Shown here: one piece after another, positions 7,966-19,262 of the stretch
Numbering within the stretch: the stretch's first letter is position 1
Layout of the letters: the number at the start of each line of letters is the position of its first letter
Assembly: GCF_014649495.1 (NCBI RefSeq)
Contig: NZ_BMTD01000018.1
Span: 1 to 64,000 of the forward strand
From: Streptomyces filipinensis
GTDB taxonomy: Bacteria > Actinomycetota > Actinomycetes > Streptomycetales > Streptomycetaceae
Reading direction: 5' to 3'
Length of the DNA: 64,000 bases
Translations under genes and position numbers: made by a program
The notes under the pieces: model-generated
Databases searched by the model: none
Seen by the model: only the letters and a program-made list of their open reading frames with translations
Told to the model about the DNA's origin: nothing

Positions 7966-9291
7966 ATGATGCGACGACGTACCACCCTGCTCACCTGCTG
8001 CACCGCACTCGTCCTGGGCCTCGGTGCCACCGCCTGCGGCGGCGGACCGGTCTCCGCGGGCGGCGGCGACAAGGCGCTCAGCGGCCAGACCGTCACCGTG
8101 GCCGGTGTCTGGACCGGCAGCGAGCAGAAGAACTTCCAGAAGGTGCTGGACGCCTTCACCGCGAAGACCGGCGCCAAGGCGCAGTTCACCTCCACCGGCG
8201 ACAACGTCTCCACCGTCGTCGGCAGCAAGATCGAGGGCGGCAACGCGCCCGACGTCGTGATGGTCCCGCAGGTCGGCGTCCTCCAGCAGTTCGCGAAGAA
8301 GGGCTGGCTGACGCCGCTGTCGCAGACCGCCCAGCAGACGGTCGGCGCCGACTACGCGCCCGTCTGGAAGAAGTACGGCAGCGTCGACGGCACCCTGTAC
8401 GGCCTCTACTTCAAGGCCGCCCACAAGTCGACCGTCTGGTACAGCCCCGACGCCCTCAGCCAGGCCGGGGTCAAGCCCCCGAAGACGTACGACCAGCTGC
8501 TCAAGGCCGGGCACACGGTCTCCGACTCCGGCCTCGCCGCCTTCTCGGTCGCCGGCCAGGACGGCTGGACCCTCACCGACTGGTTCGAGAACATCTACCT
8601 CTCCCAGGCCGGACCCCAGAAGTACGACGCCCTCGCCGCGCACAAGCTGAAGTGGACCGACTCGTCCGTCGTCAAGGCGCTCACCACGCTCGGCAAGCTG
8701 TTCAAGGACAAGCAGCTCGTCGCAGGCGGCCAGAAGGAGGCCCTGAACACCGACTTCCCCGGCTCGGTGGAGAAGGTGTTCGGGCCCAAGCCCGAGGCCG
8801 GCATGGTGTACGAGGGCGACTTCGTGGCCGGCGTCGCACACGACCAGTTCGGCAGGACCATCGGCAAGGACGCGAACTTCTTCCCCTTCCCCGCGGTCGA
8901 CGGCGGCACGGCGCCCGTGGTCAGCGGCGGTGACGCGGCGGTCGTCCTCAAGGACGGCAAGAACGCCAAGGCCGGCATGAAACTCCTGGAGTACCTGGCC
9001 ACCCCCGAGGCCGCGGCCGTCTGGGCGAAGGCGGGCGGATTCCTGTCGCCGAACAAGAAGCTCGGCCTCTCCTCCTACGGCGACGACGTCACCCGCGCCA
9101 CCGCCAAGTCCCTGGTCGGAGCCGGTGACTCGGTCCGCTTCGACATGTCCGACCAGGCGCCCGCGGCCTTCGGCGGCACCAAGGGCGCGGGGGAGTGGAA
9201 GCTGCTCCAGGACTTCCTGCGCGACCCCTCCGACCCGAAGGGCACCGCGGCGAAGCTGGAAGCCGCGGCGGCCAAGGCCTACCAGGACTGA
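7966..9291 (+). CDS. Maltose-type ABC substrate-binding lipoprotein
   Basis: The 441-residue protein begins MMRRRTTLLTCC and has a lipobox at GATAC near residue 25, so it is a lipid-anchored extracytoplasmic binder. Features of the MalE/alpha-glucoside-binding family include TVTVAGVWTGSEQKNFQKVL at the start of the mature part, the KIEGGNAPDVVMVPQ strand, and the C-terminal LEYLATPEAAAVWAKAGGFLSPN motif. GAAGGG lies nine bases before the first ATG. It sits between the alpha-glucosidase and the two permease genes, so it should deliver the glucoside the hydrolase cleaves. No ATPase is encoded here; Streptomyces sugar importers of this type usually share the MsiK ATPase encoded elsewhere. Confidence 0.9.
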   Translation: MMRRRTTLLTCCTALVLGLGATACGGGPVSAGGGDKALSGQTVTVAGVWTGSEQKNFQKVLDAFTAKTGAKAQFTSTGDNVSTVVGSKIEGGNAPDVVMVPQVGVLQQFAKKGWLTPLSQTAQQTVGADYAPVWKKYGSVDGTLYGLYFKAAHKSTVWYSPDALSQAGVKPPKTYDQLLKAGHTVSDSGLAAFSVAGQDGWTLTDWFENIYLSQAGPQKYDALAAHKLKWTDSSVVKALTTLGKLFKDKQLVAGGQKEALNTDFPGSVEKVFGPKPEAGMVYEGDFVAGVAHDQFGRTIGKDANFFPFPAVDGGTAPVVSGGDAAVVLKDGKNAKAGMKLLEYLATPEAAAVWAKAGGFLSPNKKLGLSSYGDDVTRATAKSLVGAGDSVRFDMSDQAPAAFGGTKGAGEWKLLQDFLRDPSDPKGTAAKLEAAAAKAYQD

Positions 9292-9302
9292 GCGGCAGCA
9301 CC

Positions 9303-10661
9303 ATGACCGCCACCGCTCTCGTGAAACAGCAGGCGGGCCCGCGGGCCGCCGGCCCGGCGCCCGTGCGCCGCGGCCGGCGGCGCGCCCGGCTGATCGCCCT
9401 GCTCTTCGTCCTCCCCGCCCTGCTCCTGCTCGGCGCACTCGTCGTCTACCCGGTGCTGTTCTCCGTCGGCCGCAGCTTCTTCGACGCCTCCGGTACCCGG
9501 TTCGTCGGCGGCGCCAACTACACCGAGATGTTCCGCGACCCGGCGACCCTGAAGGCCATCCGCAACACCACCATCTGGGTGGTCGTGGCCCCCGCCCTGC
9601 TCACCGGCCTCGGCCTGATCCTGGCCGTCCTGGTGGAGAAGGTCCGCTGGGCCACGGCGTTCAAGCTGCTGCTCTTCATGCCGATGGCGGTGTCCTTCCT
9701 CGCCGCCGGCATCATCTTCCGGCTCGCCTATGACGAGGACCCGAACAAGGGCGTGCTGAACGCGGCCGTCGTCTCCGTCCACGACGCCTTCAAGGGCACG
9801 TCGTCGTATCCGACGGCACGGGGCCGTGCGGGCCTGCTCACCCAGGAACGGGACGGCTCCTACCTCACCCATGCGGCCGTGTCCCCGGGCCACTCGGTGG
9901 ACCTGCCCATGGTCGGCGTCCTGCCCAAGGACCTGCCCAGGGGCGCCGAACCCGCGTCCCGGGGGGCTTCGCACACGGCCGCGGCAGGCGAGCTGCGCGG
10001 TGTCGTCTACCTCGACTTCACCCCCGGCGGAGGAGGCAGGCAGGGCAAGGTCGACCCGAAGGAGAGCGGCCTGCCCGGCATGAAGGTCGAGGCGGTGCGC
10101 GACGGCGGCACGGTCGCAAGCACCACGACCGCGGCCGACGGCTCCTACCGTTTCGCCGGGCTGGACGCGGGCTCGTACACGCTGAAGCTCCCGGAGTCCA
10201 ACTTCGCGCCGCCCTACCAGGGCGTCTCCTGGCTCGGCCCGACCCTGGTCACCCCGGCGATCATCGGCGCGTACCTGTGGATCTGGACGGGCTTCGCGAT
10301 GGTGCTGATCGGGGCCGGCCTGTCCACCCTGCCCCGGGACGCGCTGGAGGCGGCCCGGATGGACGGCGCGAACGAGTGGCAGATCTTCCGCAGGATCACC
10401 GTCCCGCTGCTCGCGCCCGTGCTCACCGTGGTCTTCGTGACCCTCGTGATCAACGTGATGAAGGTCTTCGACCTCGTCTACATCATCGCGCCCGGACCCG
10501 TGCAGGAGGACGCCACCGTCCTCGCGACCCAGATGTGGCTCGTGTCCTTCGGCGGCGGCAACAACCAGGGCCTCGGCAGCGCCCTCGGCGTGCTGCTCCT
10601 GCTCCTGGTGATCCCCGCGATGGTCTTCAACGTCCGCCGTTTCCGACAGAGCCAGCGATGA
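9303..10661 (+). CDS. Sugar ABC permease (MalF type) with inserted Cna-B-like domain
   Basis: The 452-residue permease is about 140 residues longer than typical MalF-type actinobacterial permeases. Membrane helices near residues 30-55, 90-112 and 120-140 are followed by an extra region (about 155-305) before the remaining helices. The inter-domain EAA loop is EAARMDGANEWQIFRRI near 349. The insert contains a Cna-B/SdrD-like beta-sandwich: GELRGVVYLDF, PGMKVEAVRDGG, TTTAADGSYRFAGLDAGSYTL at about 229-297. By topology it lies outside the membrane, where it could contact the binding protein or cell wall. The gene starts 11 bases after the binding-protein stop and is followed closely by its partner permease. 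No reading-frame break is seen around the insert. Confidence 0.88.
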   Translation: MTATALVKQQAGPRAAGPAPVRRGRRRARLIALLFVLPALLLLGALVVYPVLFSVGRSFFDASGTRFVGGANYTEMFRDPATLKAIRNTTIWVVVAPALLTGLGLILAVLVEKVRWATAFKLLLFMPMAVSFLAAGIIFRLAYDEDPNKGVLNAAVVSVHDAFKGTSSYPTARGRAGLLTQERDGSYLTHAAVSPGHSVDLPMVGVLPKDLPRGAEPASRGASHTAAAGELRGVVYLDFTPGGGGRQGKVDPKESGLPGMKVEAVRDGGTVASTTTAADGSYRFAGLDAGSYTLKLPESNFAPPYQGVSWLGPTLVTPAIIGAYLWIWTGFAMVLIGAGLSTLPRDALEAARMDGANEWQIFRRITVPLLAPVLTVVFVTLVINVMKVFDLVYIIAPGPVQEDATVLATQMWLVSFGGGNNQGLGSALGVLLLLLVIPAMVFNVRRFRQSQR

Positions 10662-10671
10662 GGAGTCAGCG

Positions 10672-11511
10672 ATGAACACGATCAGGCGGGGCCTGGGCAA
10701 CGGTCTCGTCCAGGCGTTCCTCGTGGTGATCGGCCTGGTCTGGCTGACCCCACTCGCGGGACTCTTCCTGTCCTCCCTCCGCTCGGCGCAGGACACCGCG
10801 ACGGGCGGCTGGTGGACGGCCCTGGCGAGCCCCGGCCGGCTGTCCTTCGACAACTACGCGGCGCTGCTGAAGAACTCCGGCATGACGCAGGCCTTCTGGA
10901 ACACGGTGCTGATCTCGGTGCCGGCCACCACCCTCGTCGTGGTGATCGCCGCGCTCGCCGGATACGCCTTCGCCTGGCTGGACTTCCCCCTGCGGGAACC
11001 GCTGTTCCTGCTGGTGGTGGCCCTGCTGGTGGTGCCGGTCCAGATCGGCCTGCTGCCGGTGGCCAAACTCTTCGGCGCCCTCGGTCTGTTCGGCACGATC
11101 CCCGGTGTCGTCCTGTTCCACGTGGCGTACGGGCTGCCGTTCGCGGTGTTCCTGCTGCGCAACTACTTCGCGGAGATGCCGAAGGAGATGCTGGAGGCGG
11201 CGCGGATGGACGGCGGCAGCGAGTGGCGGATCTTCACGCGGCTCGTCCTGCCGGTGGGGCGCCCGGCGATCGCCTCGCTCGCGATCTTCCAGTTCCTCTG
11301 GGTCTGGAACGACATGCTGGTCGCCCTGCTCTTCGCCGACAGCTCCTCCCAGCCGCTGACCGTGGCACTCCAGTCCCAGATCCGGCAGTTCGGCAGCAAC
11401 ATCGACGTCCTGGCGCCGGGCGCGTTCCTGTCCCTGATCGTGCCGGTGGTGGTGTTCTTCGCGTTCCAGCGGCACTTCGTGCAGGGCGTGATGGCGGGCT
11501 CGGTCAAGTGA
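10672..11511 (+). CDS. Sugar ABC permease (MalG type)
   Basis: The 279-residue inner-membrane protein has six predicted helices and the EAA loop EAARMDGGSEWRIFTRLVLP near residue 180, as in the second permease of maltose-type importers. AGGAG lies six bases before the ATG, and only ten bases separate it from the preceding permease gene. It pairs with that permease to form the channel for the glucoside imported by the upstream binding lipoprotein. It is the last gene of the operon; a lipoprotein gene on the other strand ends 15 bases downstream. Confidence 0.9.
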   Translation: MNTIRRGLGNGLVQAFLVVIGLVWLTPLAGLFLSSLRSAQDTATGGWWTALASPGRLSFDNYAALLKNSGMTQAFWNTVLISVPATTLVVVIAALAGYAFAWLDFPLREPLFLLVVALLVVPVQIGLLPVAKLFGALGLFGTIPGVVLFHVAYGLPFAVFLLRNYFAEMPKEMLEAARMDGGSEWRIFTRLVLPVGRPAIASLAIFQFLWVWNDMLVALLFADSSSQPLTVALQSQIRQFGSNIDVLAPGAFLSLIVPVVVFFAFQRHFVQGVMAGSVK

Positions 11512-11526
11512 CCGGGCCCGCCGGGG

Positions 11527-11958
11527 TCAGGCGTAGGTCCAGCGCCAGGCGCTGCCGCTGTAGGCGCACGTGATCGGCGTACCACCGGCGGTGGTGGTCG
11601 TCGCCCCGTGATCGCTGTTCCGGCAGAACTGGCCCGCCTGGTAGCAGTTGCCCGCGCTGGAGACGAGGGAGCAGGTGCCACCACCGGTGTCGTCACTGTG
11701 TACGGCGCCGGAGGCGGCCCTGGTGACGGTGACGGTCGGTCCGGGCGTGCGGACGGTCTTCGTCCTGGTGACCGTCGGCCCGGGCTCCGGCCGGGCGGTG
11801 ACGGTGGTGGTGGCCGTGACGGTCACGGTGGGCCGGGGCGCCGCCGCCGGCGCCTTGGCCGTGCCGTCGTGCGCGGACTGGCCGCAGCCGGCCGCACCGG
11901 CGGCCAGCAGGGCGACGCAGGCGGCCCACACCCGCACCTTCCTGGTCCGGCGTGGCAT
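11527..11958 (-). CDS. Small Thr/Val-rich lipoprotein of unknown function
   Basis: The 143-residue product has a lipobox at GAAGC (about residue 25), then a low-complexity linker rich in T-V and P (about 38-85), for example repeated TVTVT and PGPTVT. A short C-terminal domain with four cysteines follows (TCSLVSSAGNCYQAGQFC and ITC), probably two disulfides formed outside the cell. I do not recognise the C-terminal domain. Its ATG overlaps the stop of the lamin-tail-domain gene by one base, so the two are co-translated and probably act together at the cell surface. Confidence 0.75.
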   Translation of the reverse strand: MPRRTRKVRVWAACVALLAAGAAGCGQSAHDGTAKAPAAAPRPTVTVTATTTVTARPEPGPTVTRTKTVRTPGPTVTVTRAASGAVHSDDTGGGTCSLVSSAGNCYQAGQFCRNSDHGATTTTAGGTPITCAYSGSAWRWTYA

Positions 11959-12449
11959 CAGCCGTGGAAGGTGATGTAGCCGTTGCCGTCCCGGTCGTCA
12001 CGGGACTTGGTGTAGGCGTGGGTGTCCGCGTGGGCCCCCGACGGCTTGTACAGGTAGATGGTGTCCTTGTCGTTGTTCCACAGGAAGTTGCAGTTCTGGC
12101 GGTAGACGACGTTGTTCGCGTCCGAGTCGGTGCCGTGGCCGCCGCGCAGCTTCACGTAGTCACCGGGTTCGAGGTAGTGGTTCGAGCCGAACGCGAACCG
12201 GTTGCCGGTGGCGTCCTTGACGACATAGCCCTTGAGGTTGACGGTCGTGCGCGAGTAGTTCTTGATCGTCAGGTACTCGTCCCTGGTGTTGCCGGTACGG
12301 CAGTTGTTGGAGTCCCGCCCCGGGGCGTCGTACTGGACGCCCTTGATCTTCAGGGCGGAGGAGTACTCCGTGGCCTGGGCCGGAGCCGCGACGACGACGG
12401 CGAGCGTTGCGGCCGTGACGGATGCGGCCAGCGCGAAACGTATACGCAT
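11958..12449 (-). CDS. Secreted lamin-tail-domain (LTD) protein
   Basis: The 163-residue protein has a Sec signal ending AQA near residue 26. The rest is one lamin tail domain, an Ig-like fold: LKIKGVQYDAPG, RDEYLTIKNYS, TVNLKGYVVKD, FAFGSNHYLEPGDYVKLRGG, NNDKDTIYLYKPSG. In bacteria such domains occur in exported proteins, sometimes beside nucleases, and may bind polymers or anchor partners. Here the domain stands alone. The ribosome site is GGGGGGA four bases before the ATG. It is the first gene of a two-gene unit with the cysteine-containing lipoprotein. Confidence 0.82.
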   Translation of the reverse strand: MRIRFALAASVTAATLAVVVAAPAQATEYSSALKIKGVQYDAPGRDSNNCRTGNTRDEYLTIKNYSRTTVNLKGYVVKDATGNRFAFGSNHYLEPGDYVKLRGGHGTDSDANNVVYRQNCNFLWNNDKDTIYLYKPSGAHADTHAYTKSRDDRDGNGYITFHG

Positions 12450-12571
12450 GAGGTCCCCCCTCAGTGGTGCGGATGCAGCGGCAGGAGCTTACACAAAAGT
12501 TGAGTCTTGTATGAATATTTGGCGCAGAAAAAGTGGAGGACCCGGCCGAGGGGGGTGTCGGCACAGACGAA

Positions 12572-12601
12572 GGGCGGCAGGGGAGTCATCCCCTGCCGCC
12601 C
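12572..12601 (-). terminator. Terminator of the pentose-phosphate operon
   Basis: A perfect 13-bp stem (GGGCGGCAGGGGA and its complement) closes a GTCA loop 24 bases after the pgl stop. It lacks a clear T tract, as is common in Streptomyces. It should end transcription of the tkt-tal-zwf-opcA-pgl unit before the LTD gene. Confidence 0.8.
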
Positions 12602-12624
12602 TCGTCGTTCAGAGATTCACCGGC

Positions 12625-13407
12625 TCACGGCGACGCCGGCGGATACAGCGACCTCGGCAGCTGTGAAGCGGCAGCCGAGTCCAGGAGCCACAGCGTGCGC
12701 GAGCGGCCCCGCGCCCCCGCTGCCGGTGCCTGGATCTCACCGGCGCCCGACAGGGCGATGGCCGCGGCCTCCGCCTTGTCCTCGCCGGCCGCGAGCAGCC
12801 ACACCTCGCGGGCCGAGCGGATCGCCGGCAGGGTCAGACTGATCCGGGTGGGCGGCGGCTTGGGCGCGCCGTGCACGCCGACCACGGTGCGCTCGGTCTC
12901 CCGTACGGCCGGCAACTCCGGGAAGAGCGAGGCCACATGGGTGTCCGGGCCGACGCCCAGCATGAGCACGTCGAAGGTGGGCACCGAGCCGTGGTTCTCC
13001 GGCCCGGCCGCCTTCGCCAGCTCCGTCGCGTACGCCTCGGCGGCCGCGTCGACGTCCTTGCCGTACGGGCCGTCGGAGGCGGGCATGGCGTGCACGCGCT
13101 CCGGGTCCAGCGGTACGGCGTCCAGCAGCGCCGCGCGGGCCTGCGTCACGTTGCGCTCGGGGTCGCCCTCGGGCAGGTAGCGCTCGTCGCCCCACCACAG
13201 GTCGAGGCGGCCCCAGTCGATGGCGTCCCGCGCGGGTGCCGCCGCCAGCGCGGCCAGCAGGCCGTTGCCGTTGCGCCCGCCGGTGAGGACCACGGACGCG
13301 GCGCCCCTGGAGGCCTGCGCGTCCACGATCTTCGTGATCAGGCGGGCCGCGGCGGCCTGGGCCATCAGTTCCTTGTCGCGGTGGACGACCAGCTGCGGGG
13401 TGCTCAC
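12625..13407 (-). CDS. pgl: 6-phosphogluconolactonase
   Basis: The 260-residue cytosolic enzyme hydrolyses 6-phosphogluconolactone, the second step of the oxidative pentose-phosphate pathway. Family features are VVLTGGRNGNGLLAAL (sugar-phosphate binding), LDLWWGDERYLPEGDPERNV and VLMLGVGPDTHVASLFP. The length is normal for actinobacterial DevB/Pgl. Its start overlaps the opcA stop by four bases, so it is translated with the dehydrogenase-assembly gene. In many bacteria the conserved motif reads GGxDGHxASLFP; here PDTHVASLFP has a small variation at the same place. Confidence 0.93.
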   Translation of the reverse strand: MSTPQLVVHRDKELMAQAAAARLITKIVDAQASRGAASVVLTGGRNGNGLLAALAAAPARDAIDWGRLDLWWGDERYLPEGDPERNVTQARAALLDAVPLDPERVHAMPASDGPYGKDVDAAAEAYATELAKAAGPENHGSVPTFDVLMLGVGPDTHVASLFPELPAVRETERTVVGVHGAPKPPPTRISLTLPAIRSAREVWLLAAGEDKAEAAAIALSGAGEIQAPAAGARGRSRTLWLLDSAAASQLPRSLYPPASP

Positions 13408-14486
13408 TTCGCCGCCGCCTTCCTCGCCGGTGCCTTCTTCGCGGTCTTGGCCGCGGCCTTCTTCGCGGGCGCCTTCGCGGCCTCCTCGACCGGCTCCGGC
13501 TCGGCGACCGGCCCGGCCGCCTCCTGCGAGGCCTGCTCGGAAGCGGAAGCCTGCTCAGGAACCGTGCTCAGCCGCTCCACGCCGTAGCGCAGTGCCGACG
13601 CGTAGGTGTCGTCCGGGTCGAGCCGGCGCAGCTCCTCCGCGATCAGCTCGGCGGTCTCCCGCCGCTTCAGTGCCACCGCGCGGGCCGGCTGGCCCTCGAT
13701 GGACAGCGTGGCCAGCGAACCGTCCGCCCGGTCCAGCACGATCGGGCCGCAGTCGGTGTCCATGCGGACGGCCGTGAGGCCCGGGCCGGAGGACAGCGAG
13801 CGTTTCACCGGCACGTCCAGCCGGTCCGCGAGCCACATCGCCAGCAGCTCGCAGCTCGGGTTGAACTCCTCGCCCTCCACCTCGACGGCCTGCACCTCGC
13901 AGGTGACCTGGTCCAGGGCCGCCGCGAGCATCGAGCGCCACGGCGTGATCCGGGTCCAGGACAGGTCGGTGTCGCCGGGCGTGTAGGCCGCGGCGCGGGC
14001 CGACAGCTCCCGCACCGGCTGCTCGGCGGCGTAGGTGTCGGTGACCCGGCGCTGGGCCAGCGCGCCCAGCGGGTCCTTCGCCGGGTCCAGCGGGGCGGTC
14101 ACCGGCCACCACACGACCACCGGCGCGTCCGGCAGCAGCAGCGGCAGCACGACCGAGTCGGCGTGGCCGGTGACCTCGCCGTACAGCCGCAGGATCACCG
14201 TCTCACCGGTGCCGGCGTCCGCGCCCACCCGCACCTCGGCGTCCAGCCGCGAGGACGTGCGGCCGCGCGGGGTGCGGGAGACCCGCCTGATGACCACCAG
14301 CGTGCGCGACGGGTGCTCGCGCGACGCTTCGTTGGCGGCCTTCAGGGCGTCGTAGGCGTTCTCCTCGTCGGTGACGATGACGAGGGTCAGGACCATGCCG
14401 ACGGCGGGGGTGCCGATGGCACGCCGGCCCTGCACGAGCGCCTTGTTGATCTCGCCGGCGGTGGTGTCGGTCAGGTCTATCTTCAT
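13404..14486 (-). CDS. opcA: Glucose-6-phosphate dehydrogenase assembly protein OpcA
   Basis: The 360-residue protein matches OpcA, an actinobacterial and cyanobacterial factor that assembles or allosterically tunes glucose-6-phosphate dehydrogenase. Recognisable stretches are DTTAGEINKALVQGRRAIG, RTLVVIRRVSRTPRG, LPLLLPDAPVVVWWP and DLSWTRITPWRSMLAAALDQ. It lies between zwf and pgl with four-base overlaps at both ends. After about residue 305 the conserved part ends and a Pro/Glu then Lys/Ala-rich tail follows (repeats such as KAPAKKAAAK). This tail resembles histone H1-like or polyanion-binding tails and is not part of the core fold. Confidence 0.93.
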   Translation of the reverse strand: MKIDLTDTTAGEINKALVQGRRAIGTPAVGMVLTLVIVTDEENAYDALKAANEASREHPSRTLVVIRRVSRTPRGRTSSRLDAEVRVGADAGTGETVILRLYGEVTGHADSVVLPLLLPDAPVVVWWPVTAPLDPAKDPLGALAQRRVTDTYAAEQPVRELSARAAAYTPGDTDLSWTRITPWRSMLAAALDQVTCEVQAVEVEGEEFNPSCELLAMWLADRLDVPVKRSLSSGPGLTAVRMDTDCGPIVLDRADGSLATLSIEGQPARAVALKRRETAELIAEELRRLDPDDTYASALRYGVERLSTVPEQASASEQASQEAAGPVAEPEPVEEAAKAPAKKAAAKTAKKAPARKAAAK

Positions 14487-16021
14487 GGCCGGCGCCAGCT
14501 CCGTCCGTCTCGTGCGAGCATCTCGTCGGCCTCGGCGGGGCCCCAGGTGCCCGACGGGTACTGCGCGGGCCTGCCGTGCTTGTCCCAGTACTGCTCGATC
14601 GGGTCGAGGATCTTCCAGGACAGCTCGACCTCCTCCGTGCGCGGGAAGAGGTTGGCGTCGCCGAGCAGCACGTCCAGGATGAGCCGCTCGTACGCCTCCG
14701 GGCTGGACTCCGTGAACGACTCGCCGTAGGCGAAGTCCATGGAGACGTCCCGGATCTCCATGGAGGTGCCCGGCACCTTGGAGCCGAACCGCACGGTCAC
14801 GCCCTCGTCCGGCTGGACGCGGATGACGATCGCGTTCTGGCCGAGCTCCTCCGTCGCCGTGGTGTCGAAGGGGGAGTGCGGGGCCCGCTGGAAGACGACG
14901 GCGATCTCCGTCACACGACGGCCGAGGCGCTTGCCGGTGCGCAGGTAGAAGGGGACGCCCGCCCAGCGGCGGTTGTCGATCTCCAGCTTGATCGCCGCGT
15001 AGGTGTCGGTCTTCGACTTCGGGTCGATGCCCTCCTCTTCGAGGTAGCCGATGACCTTCTCGCCGCCCTGCCAGCCGCCCGCGTACTGCCCGCGCACGGT
15101 GCTGCGGCCCAGGTCCCTGGGCAGCCGGACCGCACCGAGGACCTTCTCCTTCTCCGCGGCCAGCGCGTCCGCGCCGAAGGAGGCCGGCTCCTCCATGGCC
15201 GTGAGGGCCATGAGCTGCAGCAGGTGGTTCTGGATGACGTCACGGGCGGCGCCGATGCCGTCGTAGTAGCCGGCCCGGCCGCCGATGCCGATGTCCTCGG
15301 CCATGGTGATCTGCACGTGGTCCACGAAGGACCGGTTCCAGATCGGCTCGAACATCGTGTTGGCGAAGCGCAGCGCCAGGATGTTCTGGACGGTCTCCTT
15401 GCCGAGGTAGTGGTCGATCCGGAAGACCTGGTCCGACGAGAACACCTCGTGCACGACCTTGTTCAGCTCCTCGGCCGACTTCAGGTCGTGTCCGAAGGGC
15501 TTCTCGATGACCGCGCGCCGCCAGGAGCCGCCCGACTGGTCGGCCAGACCGTGCTTCTTCAGCTGCTGGATGACCACCGGGAAGGAGCGCGGCGGCACCG
15601 ACAGGTAGAAGGCGAAGTTGCCGCCCGTGCCCTGCGCCTTGTCCAGCTCCTCGATGGTGGCGCGCAGCCGGTCGAAGGCGTCGTCGTCGTCGAAGGTGCC
15701 CTGGACGAAGCGCATCCCCTGGATGAGCTGCTGCCAGACCTCCTCACGGAACGGTGTGCGCGAGTGCTCCTTCACCGCGTCGTGCACGACCTCGGCGAAG
15801 TCCTCGTGCTCCCAGTCGCGGCGGGCGAAGCCCACCAGCGAGAAGCCCGGAGGCAGCAGGCCCCGGTTGGCGAGGTCGTACACCGCGGGCATCAGCTTCT
15901 TGCGCGACAGGTCGCCCGTGACACCGAAGATGACCAGACCCGACGGCCCCGCGATACGCGGGAGCCGTCGGTCGGCCGGGTCACGAAGCGGGTTCGCTCC
16001 GGAACCGGAAACGGGTGACAA
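14483..16021 (-). CDS. zwf: Glucose-6-phosphate 1-dehydrogenase
   Basis: The 512-residue enzyme oxidises glucose-6-phosphate to the lactone with NADP. It has the coenzyme-binding motif GVTGDLSRKKL near the N-terminus and the substrate/catalytic motif FRIDHYLGKE. I chose the TTG at 16021 because GGAGGG lies exactly five bases upstream and the tal stop ends one base before; a TTG ten codons earlier inside tal has no such support. The gene overlaps opcA by four bases. Together with tkt, tal, opcA and pgl it forms a single leftward operon supplying NADPH and pentoses. Confidence 0.95.
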   Translation of the reverse strand: MSPVSGSGANPLRDPADRRLPRIAGPSGLVIFGVTGDLSRKKLMPAVYDLANRGLLPPGFSLVGFARRDWEHEDFAEVVHDAVKEHSRTPFREEVWQQLIQGMRFVQGTFDDDDAFDRLRATIEELDKAQGTGGNFAFYLSVPPRSFPVVIQQLKKHGLADQSGGSWRRAVIEKPFGHDLKSAEELNKVVHEVFSSDQVFRIDHYLGKETVQNILALRFANTMFEPIWNRSFVDHVQITMAEDIGIGGRAGYYDGIGAARDVIQNHLLQLMALTAMEEPASFGADALAAEKEKVLGAVRLPRDLGRSTVRGQYAGGWQGGEKVIGYLEEEGIDPKSKTDTYAAIKLEIDNRRWAGVPFYLRTGKRLGRRVTEIAVVFQRAPHSPFDTTATEELGQNAIVIRVQPDEGVTVRFGSKVPGTSMEIRDVSMDFAYGESFTESSPEAYERLILDVLLGDANLFPRTEEVELSWKILDPIEQYWDKHGRPAQYPSGTWGPAEADEMLARDGRSWRRP

Positions 16022-16022
16022 G

Positions 16023-17141
16023 TCAGCCCTCCGAAGGGGCGAGGCGCTCAAGCTCCGCCTGGGTGGACTTCAGCAGGTCGTTCCAGGACGCCTCGAACTT
16101 CTCCACGCCCTCGTCCTCCAGCACCTGCACGACGTCGTCGTACGAGATGCCGAGCCGCTCCAGCGCGTCGAGGTCCGCACGCGCCTGCTCATAGGTGCCG
16201 GAGACGGTGTCGCCGGTGATCTCACCGTGGTCCTCGGTGGCCTCCAGCGTGGCCTCCGGCATGGTGTTGACCGTGTTCGGCGCGACCAGGTCGGTGACGT
16301 ACATCGTGTCCGGGTACGCCGGGTCCTTCACGCCGGTCGACGCCCACAGCGGACGCTGCTTGTTGGCGCCCGCGTTCTCCAGCGCCTGCCAGCGGTCGGA
16401 CGAGAAGACCTCCTCGTACGCCTGGTAGGCGAGACGCGCGTTGGCGACGGCGGCCTTGCCGCGCAGCGCCTTGGCCTCGTCCGTGCCGAGAGCGTCCAGG
16501 CGCTTGTCGATCTCGGTGTCCACACGGGACACGAAGAAGGACGCCACCGAGTGGATCAGGGACAGGTCCAGGCCGCGCTCCCGGGCCTTCTCCAGGCCGG
16601 AGAGGTAGGCGTCCATGACGGCCCGGTACCGCTCCAGCGAGAAGATCAGGGTGACGTTGACGCTGATGCCGAGGCCGATCGTCTCGGCGATGGCCGGCAG
16701 ACCCGCCCGGGTGGCCGGGATCTTGATCAGCGTGTTGGGACGGTCGACGAGCCAGGCGAGCTGCTTGGCCTCGGCGACGGTGGCCTTGGTGTGGTGCGCC
16801 AGGCGCGGGTCGACCTCGATGGAGACCCGGCCGTCCTTGCCGCCGGTGGCGTCGAAGACGGGGCGCAGGATGTCGGCGGCGTCGCGGACGTCCGCCGTGG
16901 TGATCATGCGGATGGCCTCTTCGACGGTGACCTTGCGGGCGGCGAGGTCGGACAGCTGCTGGTCGTAGCCGTCGCCCTGCGAGATCGCCTTCTGGAAGAT
17001 CGTCGGGTTGGTGGTGACGCCCACGACGTGCTGCTGGTCGATCAGTTCGGCGAGGTTGCCGGACGTGATCCGCTTGCGCGACAGGTCGTCCAGCCAGATC
17101 GCGACGCCTTCCTCGGAGAGGCGCTTGAGTGCGTCTGTCAT
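16023..17141 (-). CDS. tal: Transaldolase
   Basis: The 372-residue enzyme transfers a dihydroxyacetone unit between sugar phosphates in the non-oxidative pentose-phosphate branch. The Schiff-base lysine lies in [29 protein letters not shown] near the N-terminus is the family signature of the longer actinobacterial/cyanobacterial transaldolases, and [17 protein letters not shown] is also characteristic. The length is normal for this subgroup. It follows tkt by 33 bases and precedes zwf by one base. Confidence 0.95.
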   Translation of the reverse strand: MTDALKRLSEEGVAIWLDDLSRKRITSGNLAELIDQQHVVGVTTNPTIFQKAISQGDGYDQQLSDLAARKVTVEEAIRMITTADVRDAADILRPVFDATGGKDGRVSIEVDPRLAHHTKATVAEAKQLAWLVDRPNTLIKIPATRAGLPAIAETIGLGISVNVTLIFSLERYRAVMDAYLSGLEKARERGLDLSLIHSVASFFVSRVDTEIDKRLDALGTDEAKALRGKAAVANARLAYQAYEEVFSSDRWQALENAGANKQRPLWASTGVKDPAYPDTMYVTDLVAPNTVNTMPEATLEATEDHGEITGDTVSGTYEQARADLDALERLGISYDDVVQVLEDEGVEKFEASWNDLLKSTQAELERLAPSEG

Positions 17142-17174
17142 GGAATTACATCTCCTACGTGTCGTATATGAGCG

Positions 17175-19262
<2,088 letters not shown>

